64,000 nucleotides of DNA from positions 7,896,501 through 7,960,500 of the forward strand of contig NC_056417.1 of assembly GCF_905147365.1 (NCBI RefSeq). Reading direction: 5' to 3'. Made by a program: the position numbers and the translations under genes. Shown here piece after piece: positions 46,971-59,300 of the stretch (the stretch's first letter is position 1; each line of letters opens with the position of its first letter). Source of the DNA: Aricia agestis. Its lineage: Eukaryota > Arthropoda > Insecta > Lepidoptera > Lycaenidae. The notes under the pieces are model-generated. The model did not search any database. It worked only from the letters and a program-made list of their open reading frames with translations, and was not told the DNA's origin.

Positions 46971-48570
46971 CCCAACGTCCTTAAGGCGATTATAATTGTG
47001 GCAATTAGATAATCCGTTTATCTTTAGGCTAATTATAATAAATATTTGCTAATACGTTCAGTGAGGAGAAGTAATGTGGCCCCGAAAACTATGAAACTTC
47101 ATAATCTTATCTCATAACTTCTCATAATATTTAATGATTTAGGTAATATTATAATAATAATAAAATTATAACTTATGATTATCTACAGCTTCAGGACTTT
47201 GTATTAGTGGCATTTTTTGTTTGGGGAAGCCGTACATTTTACCTACGAGCTACGTGATAAAAACTTATGCCCTTTTCCGGAACTTAAAGTATTTCCACAC
47301 TTTTCATCAGAGTCTTATATTATGCTCGAAGAGGAATCAGACAAGCAGACACACTCTCCCATTTATTATAAAAATATTTTTATCGTAATAACTAGTACAA
47401 TATTATTTACTTATATTAAGGATCTCGTAGTTACATCTTGTCATAGCTCATTTTCGTACTGTCTTAAGCTCTACCAATTTTTTCTACAATTTGCTCCCAG
47501 CTAAAAATATTGCATCGATCTACGCATCGATATTTATTTTATTGTGATATTGTAAAACCATTATGCTGTTATCCATCAATCATTATTGGGATTCAAAAAA
47601 AAATATGTACTTACTTACAAGAAAGTGATTTTTTTACTCGTAAGTTAAGTAGGGGTAGGCCGTAGGACGGGAGTCGGCAAAGCGATATAATTACAGAACT
47701 TGTAAATTTATAGCTCAACCTGTTTTACCCGCCTGCGTCAGGATAAATAAAGGGTTATGTTTTTTCTGCGACGTCGCTTCTGTGGGTACTCATAGCGTAT
47801 GTCATACTCATAACCTACTTTATAATAATAAGTTATACTTAACTTATAAGTATAACACATAAAGCAGTTTTCATTGCGGAAGTATTATTATTATTAAAAT
47901 ACTTATCCAGCATTCAAATATTGTGTAGAGAACAAGAGCAGCCAGCGGAATTAATTTTGAAAATAGAATTTCGTTTCTTACGACGAATTTTTTTTTTGGA
48001 TATCATTGGTTAACAAAGTCTCTTTATTAAAATACATCAATAATTATTATTAATGTTGTCAACAGGTGCAGGCTGCGGCATTATAATCGAAAAGAGGTCA
48101 GATAGACAGATAAGTTAAGGTAAGTATGGAATTATTTGTATGTGTTTCAGGATCCTACGAGGTATCTGGGATTTTCCTAAAATCCTCCGATTCTTCAAAG
48201 CTCGCGCGCAGAGTATTCGTATTTGCTGATTTGCATGATGATTACCTACATTTTGACAGCAGTAATTATACCCAATCATAACAGTAAGATCATAATATAG
48301 ACAGTTATTCGACAGCTTCATCAATGGTTATAAAAACATAAACAGCTATTTCTTATAAAAATACTATAAAAAACAGAATATTTTTGGAAAAAATATGCTA
48401 AGTCTGTACTTAATTCTATTTTATACTAAAAAATTTTGCGAATGAAGCTTTGACGCCATTCAGGAAAATGTAGTTTTAGCGAAATGTCATTAAACGATGG
48501 TTAAATTGGATAGATAAGTTACACAATACCTAATTGTATTAAAGTAAAATTTAGGCACATACTTATTGAC
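46971..48570. other. No gene supported
   Basis: The 95-codon frame at 47217-47504 lacks any domain or splice context. Confidence 0.4.
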
Positions 48571-48911
48571 GTGGCAGAGCCATGCTTCGGCACGAATGGG
48601 CCGGCTCGACCGAAGAAATACCACGGGCTCACAGAAAACCGGCGTGAAACAGCGCTTGCGCTGTGTTTCGCCGAGTGAGTGACTTTACCGGAGGCCCGAT
48701 CCCCTACCCTTTTCCCTTCCCTACCCTCCCATATTTCCTTCCCTACCCTCCCCTATTCCCTTCCCTACCTTCCCCTATTACCCTATTCCCTCTTAAAAGG
48801 CCGGCATCGCACCTGCAGCTCTTCTGATACTGCGTGTGTCCATGGGCGATGGAAGTTGCTTACCATCAGGTGACCCGTTTGCTCGTTTGCCCCCTTATTT
48901 CATAAAAAAAA
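48571..48911 (+). mobile_element. Poly-A SINE-like element, copy 3
   Basis: Same layout as 33150-33481: GTGGCAGAGCCATGCTTCGG head, C/T array, and TTTCATAAAAAAAA tail. Confidence 0.85.
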
Positions 48912-49085
48912 GTTACATGTAACATGAGTACTAACTAGGTAACCTACAGAGTACCTATACCCAAATATTGGATGTTGTCGTCACTTATTGTGTGTAAGGG
49001 TCATTTCACATTGCACCATGCAGCGTCACCTGATCGCTGCTCACCTGAAACCCTTGGGCTAGGATAAGCACATAATATCTCACCA

Positions 49086-49412
49086 TTCCTCAATGAATTA
49101 AAATAAAAAATAAAATAAAATATGTTTATTTCAGATAACTCAGATCCATAAAATTGTTAGGAAAGAAACTTATCGTTATGTTAGTAATTAGTATTCTATG
49201 CTAAAAAGAGATTTAGTCCTATTTATCATAAAGTCGATCAGAGGACAATCCCCGCTGTCGACTATCTCCCTCAGGACACTGTGGCTGCTGCCGCGGACCC
49301 TGACCAATAGCAATGCAGTCCCTTTGCGGAGTATAGCTTCAAAACTATCTACATCCGCAAAAGCAAACATCGCCGAGGCACTACAGAAACGCGGCAGCCG
49401 CAGCAGTTCCAT
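49086..49412 (-). pseudogene. 5'-truncated non-LTR retrotransposon (LINE), end of the reverse transcriptase ORF
   Basis: The minus-strand frame 49412-49188 (74 codons) carries the pattern LPRFCSASAMF..ADVDSFEAILRKGTA.L..RVRGS, which I recognise as the C-terminal tail of Jockey/CR1-type LINE ORF2 proteins in insects. It is followed by a 3' UTR ending in AATAAACATATTTTATTTT (49130-49090). Nothing 5' of it remains, as is usual for dead-on-arrival LINE copies. Confidence 0.7.
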
Positions 49413-49978
49413 AGTTTACTATGGCAGTGCTAAAATCATTATTATATTGAATGAAGCATTATTATATGAAGCCGTATAGAAAAAATAATATCCTCAACGG
49501 CACATACCAGGGCAGAAGACATTGAAGTAAACGCTTGATTGTAGCAAAAACAAATCTCTTCTAGCAATCTACGCTAACAATGCAGGGAGCTGATGGATCC
49601 TGATAATTTCTTATGGCATGTAATTGCTATTGTGACGTCATAATATTAGGGAGGTATACAAAGTAGGAGCTATTAGCTACCAGACATACTATAATACTAT
49701 AATGCCTTGATTACACAGGGCAGTCTCGCCACGCTAATGTGTAATCAGGCCCTCAGACTGGATTGATTGAACTTAACTTGACAGATAGAGTTTGGAGTGT
49801 CTGTCAAATAAGTTGTGGATCCGGCAGGCGGCACTTATCAGGAAATTGTGAAACAGGCCCGTCTCCTATATTATTATAGGTTAGGGAAAAAGTATTTTCG
49901 CATTAAAATACCTATTATTATTATAATGCGAAAATACTTAGTAATAATTGCGTAATAATATTTGCGTACTTAATAGTT

Positions 49979-50195
49979 TTTTTTTTAATGAAATAAGGGC
50001 AAACGAGCAAACGGGTCACCTGATGGAAAGCAACTTCCGTCGCCCATGGACACTCGCAGCCAGGAGAGCTGCAGGTGCGTTAAAAGGCCGGCAATCTGCA
50101 GCTCTTTTGATGCTGCGAGTGTCCATGGGCGACGGAAGTTGATTTCCATCAGGTGACCCGTTTGCTCGTTTGCCCCCTTATTTCATAAAAAAAAA
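49979..50195. mobile_element. Head-to-head pair of SINE 3' ends
   Basis: The left half is the inverse of the conserved SINE 3' block (starting TTTTTTAATGAAATAAGGGC) and the right half is the same block in plus orientation with its own A tail. They meet near GCCGGC at ~50085. The central array and the SINE heads are missing. Confidence 0.85.
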
Positions 50196-50881
50196 CTAAG
50201 TACTGTATATTCCCCGTTTTAAATTTTTTTTAGATCAATTTTGAACTCAGATAAGTAAAAAAACAGGATTTTTGTGCGATCTCGGCAACGCGTCAATAAT
50301 GTATGGTCAAGGTCGTTTGCTCGGGGGATGGCCTTAATAATATCATCTCAGTTACGTTCAAAGGAATTTAAATAAAAGCTTTTTTTCAAAAAGTTTTTTG
50401 CTTATAATTTATTATACTTACTTATTACAATAGGTAATTGTGGTACCGTACCTATACAAATAGTGTACTGGCTTCCTAACATTTCCTGGATGGATGCCTA
50501 TTGCCTAATTCCTCAACAATTTAATTTGAGGGCTAAGTTCAAAATCATTAAATGAAAACCTGATCATGAACATGGTCGCACGAAAATCGTGGAATGCGTA
50601 GTTATTTTTATGCGTAATTGTTAAATTAACTAAAACATACCGTGCCTAACTGATATCGGAAACAAAATCCAATGCTATGAACTTGAACGCTTACCTAATG
50701 ATGTGCATTTCCGACAAGGACATATTTTTTATTTTTTATTTACGGTTTTTGATAAAACAACGTCGAACTGCGTCAAGCTACGCCCGTGCGCTCTACGGCT
50801 GAAGATCATCCCCTACCTATATAATCTATACTAGCAGTCCCGACAAGCGTTGTTTTGCCATAAAAAGGTATAAAGTATGTA
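50196..50881. other. No gene supported
   Basis: AT-rich; the end of a dispersed repeat (CTAGCAGTCCCGACAAGCGT) starts at ~50831 and is interrupted by the next element. Confidence 0.4.
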
Positions 50882-51828
50882 GGGGAAGGTGAGGTAAAAT
50901 GATCCCCTTAAGGGAAAAATCTTAAGTATGGCTATAGTTGAAGGAGAAATCGCAATATTTATATTATGCTGGATGTAGTAAATTTACCAAACTTCGTGAT
51001 AGCATACTTATTTTTTATCATATATACGTACTTTTTTTATACTAGAGGTTTTTGTAAAAGTTTAACTAAAGGATCATTTTATGCACCCCTATGTATAAAA
51101 TAATCCCTTGAGTTGGGGTAAAATAATCCCAGAGATAATATTTATTATTGATAACCAATTTAAGCATATAAGTAAGAAACACGCATATTTTAGTTTATTA
51201 GCAAGTTTTTTAGGCTTCGGTAGCTAAAGGATAAAAAGGGGAGCAAATTTTTTAAGATCTTGCTGTCTGTCGGTTAATCGGTCCGTCTCAAGGCAAAACA
51301 CGATAGTTGTGACTTCTGAAATCGATATCTTTGATAATATATTTGTTCTTTAATAATAAAATTAAAATAAAATAACAATTTCATCAAAAGAAAAATACTC
51401 GCCAATTTCTACTTTATAACCAGGGATCATTTTATACACACAAATAGGGATCATTTCACCCCATATACCAAATTCCAAGAAATCGATCAAAACACAACCA
51501 TCAAATACCACGTGGGTTGATCTAAAACTGTTTAAATATTAGGTAACTGCTATTAATACCCCATAACAAAATAACATTTAAATAAACACGAATTCGTAAA
51601 AAGTTATGAAAGTCCAAAAATAGGCCTAATTTAGATCAGAGCGACACTTTTTAAAAAAAATTTAATAAAATTTCGCCAAGCGCTCTGATCGCCATGGTAC
51701 TATAAGTGGCAACTGGCAGGGTTATGGGCAACCCGTTTCACGTGCATTTGGAAAGATGCCTCTGGTTTAATCTGATTTAAGGGGAGGGATCATTTGACCC
51801 GTAGGGATCGTTTTACCTCACATTCCCT
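50882..51828. mobile_element. 947-bp non-autonomous DNA element with repeated GGGATCATTTTA motif
   Basis: The ends GGGGAAGGTGAGGTAAAATG and inverse (CGTTTTACCTCACATTCCCT) are inverted with a few mismatches; TA lies outside both (50880-50881, 51829-51830). At least eight copies of GGGATCATTTTAC or its inverse occur inside. It sits in a dispersed repeat that resumes at ~51831 (TTCGATTTTCGCCCATATTT). No transposase frame. Confidence 0.75.
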
Positions 51829-51939
51829 TATTTCGATTTTCGCCCATATTTACTTTTATTGAAGACGTGACTAAATAGTAAATATTAAATAAGTATGTCA
51901 CCATAGCAACGTCCATCGCTATCCCGTCGTCGCGCGTCG

Positions 51940-51975
51940 CACAAACCATTGTTTGTGCGACGCACGATCGCCGTC
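51940..51975. repeat. Short GC-rich hairpin
   Basis: GCGTCGCACAAAC and GTTTGTGCGACGC pair around CATT. It lies in the dispersed repeat that continues to ~52125. Confidence 0.75.
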
Positions 51976-52139
51976 AGTCTCGAGTTGTAATAATTTACTA
52001 TTACCTATTTATATTCAATAAGTGCACAATCAAAAATCAAAATAAAAAGTAGATGTTGTCCGATTCTCAACCCGAGCATATCGCTCGCTAAGATTCACGA
52101 AAATCGGTGGAGCCGTTTCAGAGGTGTTCAACCACGCAC

Positions 52140-52365
52140 CCCGTGACACGAGAATTTTGAAATATGTGTGTGTTTGTCTGTCTGTCTGTCTGTTACCTCT
52201 TCACGCCCAAACCGCTAAACTAAATTTGCTGGGTATGGATAATAATGGAGATACTTTGAATCCCGCAAATGGCATATTAGGACACTTGTACGCAAAAAAT
52301 GTACGGTTCCCGCGCGAATAGCGATAAACAAATTGTGCAACGGAGTTACTGGCGTCATCTAGATA
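52140..52365 (+). mobile_element. (GTCT)n-type miniature element
   Basis: GTCTGTCTGTCTGTCTGTTA, then TTCACGCCCAAACCGCTAAA, ending in GGCGTCATCTAG. Confidence 0.7.
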
Positions 52366-52387
52366 AAAATAGTTACTCAGTGAATAT

Positions 52388-52706
52388 TAATAATAACTCC
52401 CACCCCGGTTTCGGTGACGGTAACCAGGCCAGCTACGCAGGAGTAATTTTATAGTGCCCAGGTATGTGCGCAGTACACAAGAGCAAACCTTTTACTCTCA
52501 TAAGTCATAACCCAGTGGGACGGAAGACCAACACGACTTAGCGAGAGATCAGGCTCAGGACCGACTCTTTCATGCCCATTGCACTTTTTACAGCCTGCAT
52601 TGTCCTTTAACCAAACTTGGAAATAACATGTTACCAACGCGGGAATCGAACCCACGACCTCCGAGTCAAGAGCCGCGCTCTAAGCTGGGCCATGGAGGCG
52701 TTAGGC
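52388..52706 (-). mobile_element. tRNA-derived SINE, copy 3
   Basis: Minus-strand head (GGCCCAGCTTAGAGCGCGGC, B box GGTTCGATTCCC) and a body matching the copies at 25790 and 29611, with internal deletions. Confidence 0.8.
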
Positions 52707-53315
52707 GCGAAATCCCGCGAAGGCCGCGACCCGCAAGTGTGGAGGTTTTCACGGCTTCGCGGCCTTCCCCGTCCGATGTCGGTTTTTTGGCCCGCGACAA
52801 AGGGCTCGCGAAGCGCGAACGCGAACATTATCCACACTCGCATTTATTCGCTGTCGCACACTACACACAATGTCAGAGCAGCAGCAACAGTGACTTCAAT
52901 ATCCGTTACTCAAAATGCGCGAACGTAAATGTAGAGGGCCGTATTTGTTCGCGTCGTGAAGGCGCGCAAAGCCCGTGAATCGTGGCCGCAATTGGCGCCG
53001 CGAGTGTGGAAAGGAGTTTAAAATATTAAGACAATACAATGTCTGCGTGTCTTTGTCTGGAAATTATTTTCCCGACATAATATACTCGACACTATGGTTA
53101 AATAGCCTAAGTGCCATAATAAGAAAAAAAAAACAACTGCCGACTGTCAAAAGAATGACAAATCTCAAATGTCAAATTTTCGTTTTCCGCATTTCTGACG
53201 TCAATGCTAAATTCGTTGAATTTTGCTTTTTGTAGTTAAATATATTACAAATTGTTATAATTTATTAATATTTTACTGTTATATAAAATCCCTCAAGAGC
53301 TTATCTTATATAAAA
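52707..53315. promoter_or_regulatory. Upstream region of the PDAP1 homolog
   Basis: A GC-rich block at 52710-53010 (GCGAACGCGAACATTATCCA, GGCGCCGCGAGTGTGG) has short inverted segments (AAGTGTGGAGG / CCACACTCGC) and may be a MITE or a CpG-rich promoter. The 60 bases before the start codon are AT-rich without a clear TATA box. Confidence 0.4.
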
Positions 53316-56300
53316 ATGCCACGTGGTAAGTTTCTTTTAGGATTTGGTCGCTCGCCCTCAATGTCATACAATGTTATTAAAATGTGCTCTTTGTTGGTTC
53401 TCTGTCGGCAAAAATAATAGTGGGCAAATGATTTCGCAGGAAAGTATACTAACCACAAGGGTCGCAATCGCAAGTTCACTAGTCCCGAGGAACTTGAAGA
53501 ACAACGCAAGCAAGAGGAGCTCAAGCAAAAGTAAGATTCACTTCATACATTTTGTTGTATTTAGGAGTAAACTACAATAACCTTATCATAACAACGTAGT
53601 CCCAAGCAAAACGATTACTTCTGAATATTTAATATTAGAAGAAGTTAAAAGTGTATCTAATGAAAAACAAATATAAGTATTTAAAGTTTAATTTTTTTAA
53701 CCCACTTCACACAGGTGGAGAAAGGAACATGGTGATGAGACATCCAGTGATGAGTCAGATGAAGATAAATCTGGCTCCGGAAGTGAAGAAAGTGATTCAG
53801 ATGATGATGTAAGTTTACTTTTTTTAATAAAATAATTCCTTGATCGTGGGAATCGCAGACACAATAGATTTTCAATTGTTATGCGACAGCCGACAGTCGG
53901 GTGCCACTTGGGGATTGATGTGTTAAACAAACATTCTGGATATATTCTCGTTTTCTATAAAGTATTAGGGTGAAGCCAAACGAGTGTAATTTGTAAGTTG
54001 TGAGTCGCAGAATTTGTTGGGCTGCCAGTCAAGTACATTTTAGTCAGTTGCTGACCAACGTTTATACTATGTGTTTATGTCGTGCAATGGAACCGTTGAA
54101 AATTTTGTGCATTTTACGAAGCATATTTAGAAGACACAGAAGATAATGTCACAAAAAGAAGCTGGGTCCACTTAATAAGGATATAAGTGGTTCATTTCAA
54201 TTTGAAAAATTGTAATAAAATATGATAATAAAAACGGTAATGAAGTACTTGAATAATTGAGTAAGTAAGTATAAATGAAATAAAACTGATAATAATAGTA
54301 ATAAAAACGAAATAAATATACATATTACATTTACGCTGCAAAAATTTTACCCCCAAAAATACCCCCAAATCACCCCTAAAAATCCACTGTTTTTATTTTT
54401 TCCAACTAAATTTAGTAGGAAATCCCCATAGTTAGCAACACTGCTCGCGCTGCCCGCGAACTGAATTCGGTCGGCATAATGCGTGTGAGCCAGTTTGATT
54501 CACACGGCGACTCAAAATCAGTTTGATTTTGAGTCGCCGTGTGAATCAAACTGGACTTTTGTATGAAACTGAATGCAGCAGAATTCTACTCGGCAGATAT
54601 TCGGTGACTCACAATTCACAAATTACGCTTGTTTGGCTTCACCCTTAGTCTATTGTTCATTGAGATTTATAAAAGCAGTTCAATTTAAATATGAAATATA
54701 GGAGTGGTTTTAGAAGTAACAGAAAAAATAGCACAGGCAGACTTAATATTTTGCGTAAAACAGTACCTAACTAGATGCAAACATTTCTTGTTTTTCTTGT
54801 TCCACCAAGGATATTCAGTCACAACTCACAGGTTGATTGTTCACCTAAATTATTTCTTTGAGTTCAAGTATCAGCTAATATCATGTATTTAACTATGTTA
54901 TGTATTATTTTCCTGCCAAAACTCAACCATAAATTAATTTCACTGACCGTTACAAATAACAATTACTTTTTATTTAAATATGTTTAAAATGGATATAATT
55001 ATATATCTTCAGCACCCCACAAAAGCAAAAGGAGTTTCTGGTCTCATTGAAGTAGAAAATCCAAACCGTGTTGTGAAGAAAAACAAGAAATTGTCAAATC
55101 TGAATACCATCGGTGAAGCTGAAAAACCTCAACTATCCAGGTAATTCTACTATTATATATATATCAATATCTATATTACAATAAGATGTAGGTTACACAC
55201 TCAGTTTCGGAACTGAAAAACCGGAATCATAACGTAATCGGCTCGCCTCGGAACAGGTTCCGAACCGGGATGCGAAGCGTAATCAACTAGCTTACGGCTC
55301 GTAATCCCCGCGCTTACGCGCTCTCATTGTCCCCGTGCTTATGTCTCTCCGTCCACCCTTGCTTCAAACTGAAGCGGCCAGCGGTCGGCGAGCGCGGCGT
55401 CACCTAGCCGTAGCCGAGTTGACGTACAGAAGCTACTGATACGCTTTGGTTACGTGCATACGCTAGGTTGACGGCGAGGCGAAAGGCGATATGGTGACGA
55501 TCCCGTTCCGAGTTGATATGTGTGCTGTGACCTTTAATGTGTGTTTACCATTATGCAACAACTACACAGGGAATTATACTTTCAAAATGTAACACTTTCT
55601 TATTATTAATCTTTTCAGGCGTGAACGTGAAGAAATTGAGCGCCAGCGAGCTGCAGCGGCTTATCAGAAGGCGCACGCTGAGGGCAAGACTGACCAGGCG
55701 AGGGCAGATCTGGCTCGGCTAGCCATCATCCGCCAGCAAAGAGAAGAGGCAGCTAAGCGACGAGAAGCAGAGAAGAAAGCGAAAGAGGAGTCCACAACCA
55801 AAAAGAGGTATGTACACTGTACAGTGGTGAATTTATCTTATCTCTTTAAACGAGCAATTCTTGTATATATCTATATTATATATAATTGGAATCTCGGAAT
55901 CGGCTCCAACGATTTTCATTAAATTTAGTATTAGGTCAATGTGTCGAAGTTCGGCATACTTTTCTAAAATTAATGACTTGAGATTCGCTTTTTAAAGTAA
56001 CTTGTGTCATCGGAAATTATAGGCTATATATTAATTAGATCTATAATGATCTAAAAATAATCTTAGTTGCCGTATTTTTTTTTGTAGTTGAGGTATTTTT
56101 TTAAAACTCGGCGTGTAGACGGACTTCCCTTACAGTTTGAGGTAAGTCCATCTAGCTGCAGTATAGCCATAACTTGTGAAGTAAAATGCATGGCAACGGT
56201 TTCTAGCAAAGCCGCAAAACGGCCATTCAAATATGTGCTTAAGGTGTCGGTAATAAGGTTCGCATTCTAGAGAAAATTAATTTTATATCCTAGTAAAGGT

Positions 56301-59300
56301 AATTATAGTGCATTTTTTTTTAAAATTAAACACTAAGTATAAACATAAATGTTTATTACAACAAAATTATATTAATTAGTGCCGGTAAAATCAACAAATG
56401 GCTTCATCATCATTTATGGGATGAGACATTTTTCAACATACTCCCCTACTTAATTTTAATTTGATTATTGTTATTGATATGTCTACTTAGTACCAATTTT
56501 TTTTTATTCCTTCATATTAATATTATTATTATTATTAATAGCCGATGGTGTCCGACTGCTGGGCCAAGGCCTATTTTAGTTTATGTGGCAGATTGGGGCC
56601 ATGCACGCGAAAGTTACGCGTTTTTACCATTATTTTCGCCGCTCAATTAAAATTATAAGTAGGGGTTGTTGGTCCGGAAGGTAGAATTTTTTAAGAAAAT
56701 TTCCTGCTTTTTAAAGATCTTTTTTCAAATTTTGATTATCTCAAATAATTTTTGGTTTTTGGAATATTAAAAAAACCAAACCCTTATTTTTTTACTTAGT
56801 AGTTTATAACTTTTGCAATTTTTATCAGCCCCTCTTGTATGCTCTTTTCGTGCAGTAAAATTTGGGCAATGCTATGATTTAGTAGTCCATAGTTTAAATG
56901 CAAATTAACAATAAAGACATGTATATTTGAAAAGGTTGACAATATCTAATTCGATACAAGACCGGCATATGACGGCCTTTCCTTATGAAAACTAGACGGA
57001 CTTCCCAATTATTGCAATTTTAAGTTAGACATATGTTGCAGGTGATATTAACGAAATTAAAGCGATATTAACGAATCGAACACCAGTAATAAGTAAAAGG
57101 ATCACTAACTTACTTATGTAATCCAAGAAACTCCAAAAACTCCTTCGTATTCCCACTTTTTTTTAATTTTTTTGGCTGAGACTTACACTCCGATTGCGAG
57201 TACAAATCGGAAAAAAAAAATTAAATCATTTTTTTCGTAACAGGTAGTAAGTAGCGACATGTCTGTTTCTTAGATCAAACTAACTTTGCAATATTGTTTT
57301 ACCCACTGAGCCATATAAAACTAGTCGTTCAAATATGGAAGCTATTGCCGCTAGACGGACTTACCTCCCAGACGGACTTCGACACATTGACCTTATAGGG
57401 GGTTTCGGGGGTGATAAATCGATCTAGCTAGGAATCATTTTTAGAAAATGTAATTTTATTCGTGTTTTATCGAATACCGAGCAAAGCTCGGTCAAATAGC
57501 TAGTATTTTTTATGAGAGAAGGCCACTTTATATCCGCCGCCCCATGTACATAATCAGTAAGTTCTCCATGAACCTAGGCCGTGGCCTATAATGGCCTATT
57601 TATAAATCCAGGGCTGGGTATGTACTCGTAGATGGACTGTGATTCATGTTATCTCTTTTAACCCATCAATATTCAATCCAGAATCGGCAGACGGCTGCCG
57701 CATAACATTTGAAAATCGATTGTGTCTGCGAATGTCTTAGTACCATGCCACACGATGCGGTGCGGCGGCGGTACGGCGCGTGACCGGTGCCGCTCCGGTG
57801 TCCTACATATAAAAATGGATGGTATAGTACACGGCGCCGTCGCGTCCGGTGCGCTCCGGCGATGCACCGCACGCGCACCGGAATCGAGACGAGGCCGGGC
57901 AATGATATTCTACTTATACAGATCTGTTATATCCATACTATTTTCCGGCTTAAATCTCTTCCGAACAATTTTCAAAATTGCAAACATTGACAAATTTGAC
58001 AGGTAAGTGAAACAAAAGATACGAAAAACCATTTACATAAAAGAGACAGTTCTATTTTTAAACGTCGAATCGTATCGCTGTCTCTTTCTTCGCCTGAGCT
58101 ATGACGAAAATTCGATTTTTTCCAAATTGTTCGAAAAAATAATTGAAAATGTAAATAATCGAGGTACCTATTTATTGCAATCAAGACATGTGGTAAGAGA
58201 TTCCATGTGTTTTGTTTACTTTCGAGTCATAATTGGTACATCCAATCCAATTGGGCCGTATTTGAATCTTCACAACGCGCGCGGTAGTAACATATCTGCA
58301 TTGAGTATTTCATCATTGAGGCCGGGACGATGGGAGCTCGAGTCTGTTGCGGTGCCGCACTCACCGTGTGGCATGGCCGTTACTGAAAAAAATATTCGCA
58401 TAGAATATAACTTGCAACTCGCAAGTCTTCCACAAATTCTTCAATATACGGTACCAGACAAAACAGAGACCGTTTATAATACTGCCCTGATACCAGAAAA
58501 GACCGCTACGTGAAAAATACGTTATTTTTATTTTTTTATGTGTAAACTAAGCAGATTGTCAGCTTTCTGGTTCTATTTGACTTATATTTTTAAGTTTATT
58601 AGTTTCTCAGATAAGTTGCCGCTATAAGACCCCTTTTTTCAGTTTTTAGAGATGGCCATAAGATAAAAAGCCGCTAAACTAAATTGTTAAGCTATAAACA
58701 TGTTATAATATCTTAACTGATGTTTATGTTAGTAAGAATTGAAAACATGGTTGGGGAACTACTACAGAAGAATGCCGTGAAATGGTCATGATAAGTATAA
58801 AAACCGTTATTTAACTATAACGACCTTAATACGTAGCAAATTTTTGCCCAGAACCATTTCCATTATAAGCAATAAAACGGCTAAATTATCGTCATACACT
58901 AGAACCACGTTATGATATCTAAACTGTTTTTAAGCGTAGTAGAATATTAATAAATCAAACTAAAAAACTACACTACAAAACTATGACCGTCATTTAACTT
59001 AGGATATTATTTAAATATTTGCATGATGGCATTTTATAAACGCGGTTTAATTAAAAAACTAAACAAAAAGACCGCTATTTAAGTTGATTTAGAGGAGAGC
59101 GGGGGGGAATACGAACGCGGCAGAGCATCGATCGATCGACAGTCAATATTGCCGAGACTAGACACTTCTAAAGAAGTCATATTTTGTCAGCGCTTAGTAG
59201 CTTACAACCAAACATTTGCACCACTAGGGAAATCCAATGATGAGAAACCCTTAGCGGTTGTATGGCACGAAGCTATAGCTGGAAGGAAGCAGAATGATAT

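Noticed and set aside
56083..56095. Last exon of PDAP1 at the TTTTTGTAG acceptor
   Set aside because: Inside the inserted 55934-57392 element, so less likely to be the ancestral exon; the acceptor at 60681 has a better tract and is followed by a poly-A signal.
57666..58006. Four overlapping Arg/His-rich ORFs of 64-94 aa
   Set aside because: Both-strand openness of one CG-rich foldback repeat in the PDAP1 intron.
58007..58513. 168-aa plus-strand ORF
   Set aside because: It runs across the left boundary of the TIR element (58482) into transposon sequence, so the frame is fortuitous; no domain recognised.
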